From assembly GCA_943788825.1 (NCBI GenBank), contig CALSRT010000002.1, forward strand, positions 930,001-994,000: DNA of 64,000 bases, given 5' to 3'. This document shows, in pieces, positions 41,202 to 49,663 of this stretch. The position numbers and the translations under genes are program-made. Origin of the DNA: UBA4582 sp002389265 (GTDB taxonomy: Bacteria > Pseudomonadota > Gammaproteobacteria > Pseudomonadales > Azotimanducaceae). Each line of letters starts with the position of its first letter. Position 1 is the stretch's first letter. The notes under the pieces are model-generated. The model saw only the letters and a list, made by a program, of their open reading frames with translations, did no database searches and was not told the DNA's origin.

Positions 41202-42023
41202 ATGAATTTCCTGGTGGTTTTAACCGTAGTGCTGGCCTATAAGAGCTGGCCGGGCAGACGCCTGCTGCGTGATAAAATTCCTTTTGCGGCTTATCAAAAT
41301 TGGTTTTTGTCGCGCTCTCTTGCGCCCAATGCCCAGTACCTATTGTGTGTGGGGCTGCCCGTTGCTTTGGTGTTCGGCCTCGGCGTCATGCTGGCATCGG
41401 GGATATGGCACATCCTTTGGTTGTTGCTAGCACTGGTGGTACTCGGCTATTCCATTGGCAGCAACAACCTCATCCAGCGAGTCGCAAATCAAACTAAGTG
41501 GTTGCATGGACTGTCACGGGCTGAGCCAATGACGCAAGTGATTGTGGCGCAAAATCATTATATAGCCAGGACCACCTATGGGGTATTTCAGAGTATTTAT
41601 CCCGTGCTTTTCTGGTTTCTATTGATGGGTCCCGCTGGTGCATTAGCCTACGGTTTGAGCCGTACCTATCTGAAAAATCTAGAGCGTGATGACCCGCAAC
41701 GTCAACTTGTTGAAACGGTGATGTATTGGATGGAGTGGTTGCCGGCACGCCTGACTGGTTTTATTTTTGCGTTGCTGGGTAACTTCGGTCGCTGCTTTGA
41801 AGCCTGGATCGCTGGGTTGTTCGACACGGGTCAGTCTCAATCTCACTTGTTGAGGTCGCTGCTTGGATTGGCTATTGCTGAAGCAGATTACCAATCGGTA
41901 CAAACACTGCCAGAATTTGTGGCGCTTGCCGAGCATGATATGCAAAGCTCTCGCGACTTATTAGAGCGCACGCTGTTCGGCTGGCTGGGTCTGGCCGCTA
42001 TTTTGGCGATCATCGGTTGGTAA
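41202..42023 (+). CDS. ampE: AmpE-like inner-membrane protein
   Basis: A 273-residue membrane protein with about four helices (near residues 3-15, 45-85, 130-155 and 255-272). The RVANQTKWLHGL, FQSIYPVLFWFLLMGPAGALAYGLSR and MEWLPARLTGFIFALLGNF blocks are typical of the AmpE/CobD-like family. Its function is unproven; it has been proposed to sense or support muropeptide signalling with AmpD. It overlaps the next gene by 7 bp. Confidence 0.85.
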   Translation: MNFLVVLTVVLAYKSWPGRRLLRDKIPFAAYQNWFLSRSLAPNAQYLLCVGLPVALVFGLGVMLASGIWHILWLLLALVVLGYSIGSNNLIQRVANQTKWLHGLSRAEPMTQVIVAQNHYIARTTYGVFQSIYPVLFWFLLMGPAGALAYGLSRTYLKNLERDDPQRQLVETVMYWMEWLPARLTGFIFALLGNFGRCFEAWIAGLFDTGQSQSHLLRSLLGLAIAEADYQSVQTLPEFVALAEHDMQSSRDLLERTLFGWLGLAAILAIIGW

Positions 42024-42898
42024 CTCACGGCTCAAAATATTGCACGGCAGGGCTTGGCCTGCTTTTATCCGTCGCGTTGATATTGTGGATGCCCGCCACT
42101 GCGGCTGCGACGCAGATCAACGTCAAGGATGATACGGGCCTCTGGGTCCATTTGCCGCGCCCGGCTCAACGAATTGTCAGCCTGTCGCCGCATCTGACCG
42201 AGATGCTGTTTGAGTTGGGCGCTGGCGATCTAATTGTGGGCACCGTCAGCCACTCTGATTTTCCTGCCAGGGCCCAGCGGATTCCCAGAATTGGCGATGC
42301 CTTTTCTGTGAACGTGGAAGCCGTAGTGGAGCTGGCGCCAGATATTATTATCGCTTGGCAAACCGGGGGTGCTAATCGGGCATTGCAAAAACTCAGGAGC
42401 CTGGGCTATCCGATCTATATTAATGAAGCCCCAAGCCTTGAGTCGATTGCTGCCTCGGCGCGCAAGATAGCCCGTCTTGTTGGTCAGGAACGCCGCGGTG
42501 GCGAACTTGCGGATGAGTTTTTGACACGATTGGCGGGGTTGCGCCAAAGGCCAGATAGAGCCCGCGTGTTCTTTCAAATTTCAGACGAGAACCTGTATAC
42601 GGTCAATCGTACTCATCTGATCGGTCAGGCGTTGTCTTTGTGCGGGGGCGCGAATATATTTGCTGAAGTCTCTACCCAGGTTCCACTGGTGAGCCAAGAG
42701 TCGGTGCTCAGCGCTAATCCTGCCGTCATATTCTATACCCGCTTGCCAGGCGATAGAGACGGTGTCTGGGTCGGTCGTTGGTCTTCGATGTTGGTTGACG
42801 CACGCCTGATTGCCATCGATCCAAACGTCATTTCTCGCCCCAGTTTACGCATGTTAGACGGCGTCGAGTTGATCTGTAACGGTATCGTTGGGAATTAG
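42017..42898 (+). CDS. btuF: Periplasmic cobalamin-binding protein, BtuF-like
   Basis: The 293-residue class III substrate-binding protein has a signal peptide (GLGLLLSVALILWMPATAAA) and the BtuF pattern: RIVSLSPHLTEMLFELGAGDLIVGTVSHSDFP, then EAVVELAPDIIIAW and EAPSLESIA. It would deliver vitamin B12 to a BtuCD transporter. The start used is TTG 42017 overlapping ampE; an internal TTG near 42053 is possible. btuC and btuD are not in the window, but a cobalamin adenosyltransferase is found 4.6 kb downstream. Confidence 0.8.
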   Translation: MVTHGSKYCTAGLGLLLSVALILWMPATAAATQINVKDDTGLWVHLPRPAQRIVSLSPHLTEMLFELGAGDLIVGTVSHSDFPARAQRIPRIGDAFSVNVEAVVELAPDIIIAWQTGGANRALQKLRSLGYPIYINEAPSLESIAASARKIARLVGQERRGGELADEFLTRLAGLRQRPDRARVFFQISDENLYTVNRTHLIGQALSLCGGANIFAEVSTQVPLVSQESVLSANPAVIFYTRLPGDRDGVWVGRWSSMLVDARLIAIDPNVISRPSLRMLDGVELICNGIVGN

Positions 42899-42985
42899 TG
42901 GTTCAGTTGGCGTTGGACTAACTGTAAGATGTTTTGATAATCAGCTGATCTTGATTGGCATCAGTGTCAGCGTCAGGAGAAAATC

Positions 42986-45655
42986 ATGGCCACGGACACA
43001 ATATTGAACGACGAAGATCCGTTAGAAACTCAGGAATGGGTTGAAGCGATTCTCTCGGTACTCGAGACTCAAGGCGCTGATCGTGCCCAGTATTTGTTGC
43101 AGCGCCTGTCGAGCAAGATTACAGAAACTGGCGGCCAGTTGCCCTACGCCATCAATACCCCCTATCGCAACACCATTCCTGTTGCTAATGAAGCGCGCAT
43201 GCCTGGCGACTTGTTTATGGAGCGGGGTATACGCTCACTCATTCGTTGGAACGCTATGGCGATGGTGATGCGAGCCAACTTGGGAGATAGCACTTTAGGT
43301 GGTCACATCTCCAGTTTTCAATCGAGCGCGACCCTGTACGATGTGGGTTTTAACTATTTTTTCCGTGCCAGAAATGCAGACCACAAGGGTGACCTGTTGT
43401 ATATCCAGGGTCACAGTGCACCAGGCATTTATGCCAGGTCATACCTTGAGGGTCGCTTGAATGAGGAGCAGCTGGATAAATTTCGCCAGGAAGTTGATGG
43501 CGATGGCTTGTCGTCGTACCCGCATCCTTGGTTGATGCCGGAGTACTGGCAATTTCCCACAGTTTCCATGGGCTTGGGTCCTCTACAGGCGATCTATCAG
43601 GCCCATGTTATGAAATACCTGAGCCAACGAGGCTTGTCTGATGCGGGTGACCGCAAGGTCTGGTGTTTTGTTGGTGATGGTGAGATGGACGAGCCAGAAT
43701 CACAAGGTGCCATTGCGCTGGCGGGCCGGGAAAATCTCGACAATTTGATTTTTGTGATCAATTGCAATCTCCAGCGCCTTGATGGCCCAGTGCGCGGCAA
43801 TGGCAAAATCATTCAAGAGCTCGAAGGGGTTTTTCGCGGCGCCGGCTGGAATGTTATTAAGGTGGTGTGGGGACGTCTCTGGGACCCGCTGTTGAAAAAA
43901 GATAAGTCGGGCCTGCTGCAGCAGCGAATGGACGAGGCTGTGGATGGCGAGTACCAAAATTATAAGAGCCACGACGGTGCTTATACCCGCGAGCATTTTT
44001 TCGGTAAATACCCCGAGTTGCTGAAAATGGTCGAAGATATGACCGATGAAGATATCTATCGCCTGAATCGTGGTGGCCATGATCCCTATAAGGTGTTCGC
44101 GGCTTACGCGGCTGCTACCAAACACAAGGGTCAACCTACGGTGATTCTTGCCAAGACCGTCAAGGGTTACGGCTTAGGCCTCGCCGGTGAAGCGCAAAAT
44201 ATTTCGCATTCAGTCAAAAAATTGGATATTGAAGCGCTGAAGAAATTTAGAGATCGCTTTGATATTCCCCTGCCTGATGCTGAGTTGGAGAAGGTTCCCT
44301 ACTATCGACCACCTGCTGACAGCGCTGAGATGCGCTATCTTCGCGGTCGTCGAGAGGCCCTTGGCGGCTCATTGCCAAGCCGCAACCCAGAATTCGAAGC
44401 GTTGGAAGTGCCAGGTTTGAGTTCGCTCGAGGCGGTGACGAAGGGTACCGGCAAGCGTGAAATTTCAACTACGATGGCCTTTGTTCGGATTCTCTCGAGT
44501 TTGATCAAGGACAAGCACATCGGCCAGCGGATTGTGCCAATCGTGCCTGATGAAGCCCGAACATTCGGCATGGAAGGGATGTTTCGCCAACTGGGAATCT
44601 ATTCGTCGGTGGGCCAATTGTATGAGCCCACTGACACCGGTCAGGTGATGTATTACCGTGAGACGAAAGATGGTCAGGTGATGGAGGAGGGGATCAATGA
44701 AGGCGGCGCCTTCGCTGCCTGGTTGGCAGCGGCAACATCCTATACCAATAATGACTGTCCGCTGGTGCCGTTCTATGTCTTTTATTCCATGTTCGGCTTT
44801 CAGCGAGTAGGAGACTTGTGTTGGGCAGCAGGAGATCTGCAGGCTCGAGGTTTTCTGATCGGTGCAACCTCCGGACGAACAACTCTGAACGGCGAAGGTT
44901 TGCAGCATCAGGATGGGCACAGTCATATTTTGGCGGGCACGGTACCTAATTGTGTCACGTACGACCCGACCTATGCTTATGAGCTGGCCGTGATTATTCA
45001 GCATGGTTTGGAAGAGATGTATGTTAAAAAATTGGCCAAGTACTATTACATTACTGTGATGAATGAGAACTATGCCCAGCCTACCATGCCCGCAGGATGT
45101 GAGGAGGGCATTATCAAGGGTCTGTATCGACTGCAGGGTAATATTAAAAAGACCAGCAAGAAGGCGGTACAGCTACTCGGATCAGGTACGATCCTCAGGG
45201 AGGTCATTGCCGCCGCCGAGCTACTCAAGCAGGAATTCGATATTGATTCAGATGTTTGGAGTGCAACCAGCTTCAATGAGCTGCGACGCGAAGGCCTGGC
45301 AACGGCGCGTTGGAATATGCTGCATCCAGAAGAGCAGCCACGCATCAGTTATGTGGAGCAGTGTTTGGGTGGGGCCAAAGGGCCAGTTATCGCATCGACG
45401 GATTATGTGAAGAGTTACGCCGATCAGATCCGTGAGTTCGTTCCTGCCCACTATTCGGTGCTGGGTACCGACGGTTTTGGGCGGAGCGATTCCCGAGAGC
45501 GGCTTCGGCACTTCTTTGAGGTCGACCGGTATTTTGTTGTAATTGCCGCCTTGAGCGCGCTGGTCAATGAAAATTTGCTGCCATCCTCGGTCGTGAGTGA
45601 TGCCATCAAAAAATTCAATATCAACCCAGAAAAACCTAACCCGGCTGTTTCATAG
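42986..45655 (+). CDS. aceE: Pyruvate dehydrogenase E1 component (homodimeric)
   Basis: This 889-residue thiamine-diphosphate enzyme decarboxylates pyruvate and acetylates the lipoyl groups of E2. The ThDP/Mg motif is GDGEMDEPESQGAIALAGRENLDNLIFVINCN. The N terminus (DEDPLETQEWVEAILSVLETQGADRAQYLL) is the E2-binding region of the single-chain AceE type. Ribosome site AGGAG precedes the ATG. aceF starts 12 bp after the stop. Confidence 0.97.
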   Translation: MATDTILNDEDPLETQEWVEAILSVLETQGADRAQYLLQRLSSKITETGGQLPYAINTPYRNTIPVANEARMPGDLFMERGIRSLIRWNAMAMVMRANLGDSTLGGHISSFQSSATLYDVGFNYFFRARNADHKGDLLYIQGHSAPGIYARSYLEGRLNEEQLDKFRQEVDGDGLSSYPHPWLMPEYWQFPTVSMGLGPLQAIYQAHVMKYLSQRGLSDAGDRKVWCFVGDGEMDEPESQGAIALAGRENLDNLIFVINCNLQRLDGPVRGNGKIIQELEGVFRGAGWNVIKVVWGRLWDPLLKKDKSGLLQQRMDEAVDGEYQNYKSHDGAYTREHFFGKYPELLKMVEDMTDEDIYRLNRGGHDPYKVFAAYAAATKHKGQPTVILAKTVKGYGLGLAGEAQNISHSVKKLDIEALKKFRDRFDIPLPDAELEKVPYYRPPADSAEMRYLRGRREALGGSLPSRNPEFEALEVPGLSSLEAVTKGTGKREISTTMAFVRILSSLIKDKHIGQRIVPIVPDEARTFGMEGMFRQLGIYSSVGQLYEPTDTGQVMYYRETKDGQVMEEGINEGGAFAAWLAAATSYTNNDCPLVPFYVFYSMFGFQRVGDLCWAAGDLQARGFLIGATSGRTTLNGEGLQHQDGHSHILAGTVPNCVTYDPTYAYELAVIIQHGLEEMYVKKLAKYYYITVMNENYAQPTMPAGCEEGIIKGLYRLQGNIKKTSKKAVQLLGSGTILREVIAAAELLKQEFDIDSDVWSATSFNELRREGLATARWNMLHPEEQPRISYVEQCLGGAKGPVIASTDYVKSYADQIREFVPAHYSVLGTDGFGRSDSRERLRHFFEVDRYFVVIAALSALVNENLLPSSVVSDAIKKFNINPEKPNPAVS

Positions 45656-45667
45656 GAACTCCAAGAC

Positions 45668-46105
45668 ATGACGATTCAAGTGACAGTTCCTGATGTAGGG
45701 GAGGCCGGTGAGGTCGAAGTCATTGAGGTGCTGGTGGCAGTGGGTGATATCGTCCGTAAAGATGATTCGCTGGTGGTGCTTGAGTCAGACAAAGCCAGTA
45801 TGGAGATTCCATCACCCTATGCGGGCAAAGTGGTCACCATCGCCGTGAAGGAAGGTGACTCAGTCGAAGAAGGGTCGCTTATCGTTGAGCTGGATGTTGA
45901 AACGGCTACCGATGTCGACGCGAGTGCAGCGACAAGTGCTGCGACGAATGTGAAGGCTGCGGCCGAAACGCCCAGTAAAAGTCTATCGGTCGAGCCGCCA
46001 GTGCCCGTGACATCACCGGCAGCAGCAAAGGCCAAGAGTGCTGAAACAACTGCTGACATTGCAGCTGACATTCCAGCTGAAGTACCACCTAGAAGTACCA
46101 ACTAA
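45668..46105 (+). CDS. aceF: AceF N-terminal lipoyl domain, 5' part of a frameshifted aceF
   Basis: The 145-residue frame encodes one lipoyl domain (residues about 2-78) with the lipoylation motif ESDKASMEIP, then an Ala/Pro-rich linker. It stops at TAA 46103-46105 in the linker before the second lipoyl domain. The rest of AceF continues in another frame that overlaps it by 68 bp. Dropping one A near 46091-46094 would restore PPEVPTKVPATTPDS and join the two. Either aceF carries a +1 frameshift (real or sequencing error) or this is made as a free lipoyl-domain protein. Confidence 0.75.
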   Translation: MTIQVTVPDVGEAGEVEVIEVLVAVGDIVRKDDSLVVLESDKASMEIPSPYAGKVVTIAVKEGDSVEEGSLIVELDVETATDVDASAATSAATNVKAAAETPSKSLSVEPPVPVTSPAAAKAKSAETTADIAADIPAEVPPRSTN

Positions 46106-47495
46106 AGTACCGGCAACAACCCCAGACAGCGGCGAGTCGCTGGAGCAGTTAGTGGTCGTGCCTGATGTAGGTGATGCCGGCGAGGTCACGGTGACTGAGT
46201 TGCTGGTCAAGTTAGGGGATGTGGTTGCCGCGGATGATTCTATTCTCGTGCTTGAATCTGATAAGGCCAGTATGGAAATTCCGTCGCCCTTTGCCGGTGA
46301 AGTGGTTGAGATACTGGTTGTAGACGGCTCTGTGGTGAGTGAGGGTGACCCCCTGATCAAACTTCGGACCACGCAGCATGTGCTTGCCGCCACAGTTCAG
46401 TCAGGTGACGAGCAGGCGGCAGTGCCCGTCGGTGCTGCCACTGACGCTGGCAAAGTTGTTGAAAAGGTTGTTGAAAAGGTTGTTGAAAAGGTTGTTGAAA
46501 AGGCGGCTGAACCGGCTGGCGAGAAGCTTGTCAGGCACGCCGCTATTGTTCCAGCCGCTGAGGCGGTGAGTGACGAGAAAATACACGCCGGGCCCGCTGT
46601 TCGAAAACAGGCCCGAGAATATGGCGTGAACCTGGCCCAATTGACCGGTACCGGACAGAAGGGTCGAATACTCAAGGAAGACGTTCAGGCGTACGTCAAG
46701 GAGCAGCTTCAGTCTCGAACAGGCGTTCAAGCTAAATCTGAAATCATGACCACCGGTAGTGGCATACCTCCGATACCCCTGATTGATTTTAGTAAGTTCG
46801 GTGAGATCGAACTGCGACCCTTATCTAGAGTCCGACGGAGTAGCGCCCGTAACCTGCATCGCAGTTGGTTGAATGTAGCCCATGTCACCCAGTTTGATGC
46901 AGCGGATATCACTGACCTTGAGGTCTTCCGTAAAGCGCAAAACCTGGAGCTAGCCGGAGCCGGTGACAAGCTGACGCCATTGGCGTTTCTGATCAAGGCA
47001 TGTGTCCACGCACTGATCAAGTACCCGCAGTTTAATTCTTCGATCGATCCGGACTATCAACACCTGACCCTGAAGAAATATTACAACATTGGTATTGCTG
47101 TGGAGACCCCCGATGGCTTGGTGGTGCCGGTTGTAGTAGATGCGGACAAGAAGGGGGTGGTTGAGTTGGCGCGAGAGTCGGCGCGCCTGGCCGGCCAGGC
47201 GCGAGACAAGAAGCTGCCCTTGGATGCCATGCAAGGCGCAACATTTACCATCTCCAGTCTCGGTGGTATCGGCGGAACCGCATTTACGCCTATCGTCAAT
47301 GCACCTGAGGTGGCGATTTTGGGCGTTTCTCGTTCATCAATGGAGCCGGTTTGGGACGGTCAAGCATTTGTGCCGCGGATGCTGTTGCCCCTTTCGCTAT
47401 CGTATGATCATCGGGCGATCGATGGCGCTGAAGCGGCCAGATTTACCCATTATCTGACCCAGGTGTTAGGCGATATGCGCCGACTGATCCTCTAG
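46038..47495 (+). CDS. aceF: Pyruvate dehydrogenase E2 (dihydrolipoyl acetyltransferase), main part of split aceF
   Basis: The frame encodes a second lipoyl domain (from VVVPDVGDAGEV, lipoyl motif ESDKASMEIP), a linker with four KVVE repeats, the E1/E3-binding domain (AGPAVRKQAREYGVNLAQLTGTGQKGRILKEDV split over about 35 residues) and the catalytic domain ending with SYDHRAIDGAEAARF, which holds the catalytic His and Asp. The only in-frame start is a GTG at 46038 without a convincing ribosome site, so expression probably depended on the upstream frame. Even alone it would have all catalytic parts. Confidence 0.8.
   Translation: MLKQLLTLQLTFQLKYHLEVPTKVPATTPDSGESLEQLVVVPDVGDAGEVTVTELLVKLGDVVAADDSILVLESDKASMEIPSPFAGEVVEILVVDGSVVSEGDPLIKLRTTQHVLAATVQSGDEQAAVPVGAATDAGKVVEKVVEKVVEKVVEKAAEPAGEKLVRHAAIVPAAEAVSDEKIHAGPAVRKQAREYGVNLAQLTGTGQKGRILKEDVQAYVKEQLQSRTGVQAKSEIMTTGSGIPPIPLIDFSKFGEIELRPLSRVRRSSARNLHRSWLNVAHVTQFDAADITDLEVFRKAQNLELAGAGDKLTPLAFLIKACVHALIKYPQFNSSIDPDYQHLTLKKYYNIGIAVETPDGLVVPVVVDADKKGVVELARESARLAGQARDKKLPLDAMQGATFTISSLGGIGGTAFTPIVNAPEVAILGVSRSSMEPVWDGQAFVPRMLLPLSLSYDHRAIDGAEAARFTHYLTQVLGDMRRLIL
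46452..46499 (+). repeat. 12-bp tandem repeat, four units, in the aceF linker
   Basis: Four units of the type AARGTTGTTGAA encode Lys-Val-Val-Glu each; a fifth unit diverges (KAAE). Such linkers in E2 proteins vary in length by slippage. Confidence 0.9.
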
Positions 47496-47500
47496 GATTG

Positions 47501-47527
47501 AGGCTGTCTGGGTGATACTGACAGCCT
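47501..47527. terminator. Hairpin between convergent aceF and the adenosyltransferase
   Basis: AGGCTGTC (47501-47508) pairs perfectly with GACAGCCT (47520-47527). It lies between two convergent stops and could end both transcripts. Confidence 0.5.
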
Positions 47528-47540
47528 GGCTTAAGCCTGT

Positions 47541-48107
47541 TCAGATGAGATCTTTCTGCCAGAGCACTTCATTGACACCTTGGCTTTTTGCCGTGTAGCG
47601 CGCGGCAACAAACAGGTAGTCTGACAGCCGATTTAGATATTTCAGACCTTCTTCGTTGATGGTCGTATCAAGCGCGAGCGTGACGATGTCGCGTTCAGCC
47701 CGACGACAGATACTCCGAGCCATATGAAAGGTTGCGATCAAGCGTGAACCACCTGGGAGTATGAAATTCTCCAATGGTGCGAGGTCGGCATTCAGTTCGT
47801 CTAAGCGGATCTCAATGTCCGTCACATGCTTGGCTGCGATAATGCGAAAATCTGGAATCGACAACTCGCCGCCTAGGTCGAAGATTCGGTGTTGGCTGTA
47901 ACGCAAAAATTCACCAATCGGCTGAATCCCCGCATGTTGTTGGTCAATAATCTCTTCAATCAACAAGCCAAGGATGCTGTTAAGTTCGTCGACGCTGCCC
48001 ATCGCTTGTACGCGCGGTGCATTCTTTTTAACTCGATTGCCGTCGCCCAGTCCTGTTTCACCAAGATCTCCTGTGCGCGTATAAATTTTGCTGAGGCGTT
48101 TCCCCAT
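47541..48107 (-). CDS. Cob(I)alamin adenosyltransferase, PduO type
   Basis: The 188-residue protein is a PduO/MMAB-type ATP:corrinoid adenosyltransferase that makes adenosylcobalamin. Signatures are KIYTRTGDLGETGLGDGNRV, APRVQAMGSVDELNSILG and ARSICRRAERDIVTLA, followed by NRLSDYLFVAARY. It has GGAGAAAA upstream of its ATG and lies 15 bp downstream of the GGDEF gene on the same strand. The BtuF-like protein of this window would supply corrinoid. Confidence 0.92.
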   Translation of the reverse strand: MGKRLSKIYTRTGDLGETGLGDGNRVKKNAPRVQAMGSVDELNSILGLLIEEIIDQQHAGIQPIGEFLRYSQHRIFDLGGELSIPDFRIIAAKHVTDIEIRLDELNADLAPLENFILPGGSRLIATFHMARSICRRAERDIVTLALDTTINEEGLKYLNRLSDYLFVAARYTAKSQGVNEVLWQKDLI

Positions 48108-48122
48108 GGGTTGTTTTCTCCT

Positions 48123-49076
48123 TTAGGGTGTCAGGTGTTTAACTAGTATTTTGTCAGACTCGAAAGCGTTGTCTAAATTCTGTTGAGCGGTGCGGATAAT
48201 GACCTGAACGTTTGGTGGCCCAGAGTGGGCCTCGCTGGCACAAATGCTCATGCCGATGTTGGCGGGTAAATAACCCACGGGCGTATTATAACTTTTCAGG
48301 TTCACCCCATCGTAAATGCGTTGGTAGGACTGTGCGCTGCATTGCTCGATAGACGGTTGGATCAGCACGAGCGCAAATCGACCTGGCTCGAAATAAGTGA
48401 CAATATCCATAGGTCTGACGAGTTGCTGAATTTTTTTGGATACGGCAATAATTAACTGATCGGCCATTTTTTGGTCATATTGAGCGATGACATCCGGGTA
48501 GTTTTCAACGCTGACCATCAAAAAGCAGACCGCGCCACCCCGGGATTCAATCTGTCGAACGCTATCACTGAGGGCCTGCTCAGCAAGGCGACGATTGCCC
48601 AGTCCCGTGAGGGGATCAATCAATTGATTTTGCTCCAAGACAGTACAACGGGTCTGCAAATCTCGTGTCTCGGTCGTCAGATTATTGATTGTAGATGCGG
48701 CCCTGGCGCCAGCCTTAATTTGCTGGGCCAGCATACGCAGTTGTTCTGGTTGGTCATCAACCGGGATAAAAGCATCAACACAAGCTTCAAGACCATTCAG
48801 TACCGCTGCGTTTGGATGTTTACCGACGATAATGAGATAGCTAAAATGCTGCCGGTCCGCATTGATCTCTTGAATAGCCTCCGCGATTTCAATGTCGCTC
48901 ATGTCGTCGAGGGGGCTTTGGATGATGATGACGTGGGCTGGGTTTTCTTCCAGGCCCTGGAGTGCCTTTACTGCGCCCTTGTAGACCTGTTTGGCGCTAC
49001 AGTCAGTGAGAGCATCCGCAAACAGATGCTCGTCTGATTCGCGATTGAGGATAATGGCCACTGGTTGTTTTAACAT
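48123..49076 (-). CDS. Receiver-like protein with degenerate GGDEF domain
   Basis: The 317-residue protein has an N-terminal receiver-like domain (about 1-115), a short coiled coil (about 120-150), and a GGDEF domain from DPLTGLGNRR (about residue 155). The active-site loop that should read GG(D/E)EF is FEPGRF, and the metal-binding Asp region reads VSVENYPD. It is therefore unlikely to make c-di-GMP and may act as a binding or scaffold protein. The receiver half also lacks an obvious phospho-acceptor context. It is divergent from yajQ, whose family binds c-di-GMP. Confidence 0.8.
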   Translation of the reverse strand: MLKQPVAIILNRESDEHLFADALTDCSAKQVYKGAVKALQGLEENPAHVIIIQSPLDDMSDIEIAEAIQEINADRQHFSYLIIVGKHPNAAVLNGLEACVDAFIPVDDQPEQLRMLAQQIKAGARAASTINNLTTETRDLQTRCTVLEQNQLIDPLTGLGNRRLAEQALSDSVRQIESRGGAVCFLMVSVENYPDVIAQYDQKMADQLIIAVSKKIQQLVRPMDIVTYFEPGRFALVLIQPSIEQCSAQSYQRIYDGVNLKSYNTPVGYLPANIGMSICASEAHSGPPNVQVIIRTAQQNLDNAFESDKILVKHLTP

Positions 49077-49154
49077 GGTTGCGACCGCTCGAATCTATTC
49101 TGATATGCTGGAATGTAGGAGCGGTCATTGTAGATAACTTGGAGGTAAATAGAC

Positions 49155-49637
49155 ATGCCATCTTTTGACGCTGTATCGGAAGTGGATTTACAGGAAGTGA
49201 ATAACGCGGTGGATCAGGCCAATCGTGAGCTTTCGACTCGATTCGACTTCAAGGGTGTTAATGCTAGATTTGAGCGTAAGGACAACGAGGTGACCATGAC
49301 TGCCGAGGCTGATATTCAGTTAGAGCAGATGTTGGACATACTCCGCTCCAAGCTGATCGCCCGGAAGGTTGATGTCAAGGTGCTGGAAGTCAAGGACCGG
49401 ACGGCTAGAGGCAAGTTGCTTCACCAGGTTGTCTTGGTCAAGCAGGGCATTGACATCGATCTTGCTCGAAAAATAGTCAAGTTGATCAAAGATCGAAAAA
49501 TGAAGGTGCAAGCGGCTATTCAGGGTGAGAAAGTCCGGGTGACTGGTAAAAAGCGCGATGATCTGCAACAGGTGATGGCGTTATTGCGTGAAAACGAGCT
49601 AGAAATGCCGCTGCAATTTGATAATTACAGAGAGTAG
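49155..49637 (+). CDS. yajQ: YajQ family nucleotide-binding protein
   Basis: The 160-residue protein starts MPSFDAVSEVDLQEVNNAVDQANRE, diagnostic of YajQ (UPF0234). It has two ferredoxin-like folds. A Xanthomonas member binds c-di-GMP and works with a transcription factor; others have been reported to bind nucleic acids or nucleotides. GGAGG precedes the start. It is divergent from the degenerate GGDEF gene, 78 bp away, which may be a functional pairing but is also a simple neighbour. Confidence 0.93.
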   Translation: MPSFDAVSEVDLQEVNNAVDQANRELSTRFDFKGVNARFERKDNEVTMTAEADIQLEQMLDILRSKLIARKVDVKVLEVKDRTARGKLLHQVVLVKQGIDIDLARKIVKLIKDRKMKVQAAIQGEKVRVTGKKRDDLQQVMALLRENELEMPLQFDNYRE

Positions 49638-49663
49638 CCGAGCGACAGTTCATATGAGCCTAA

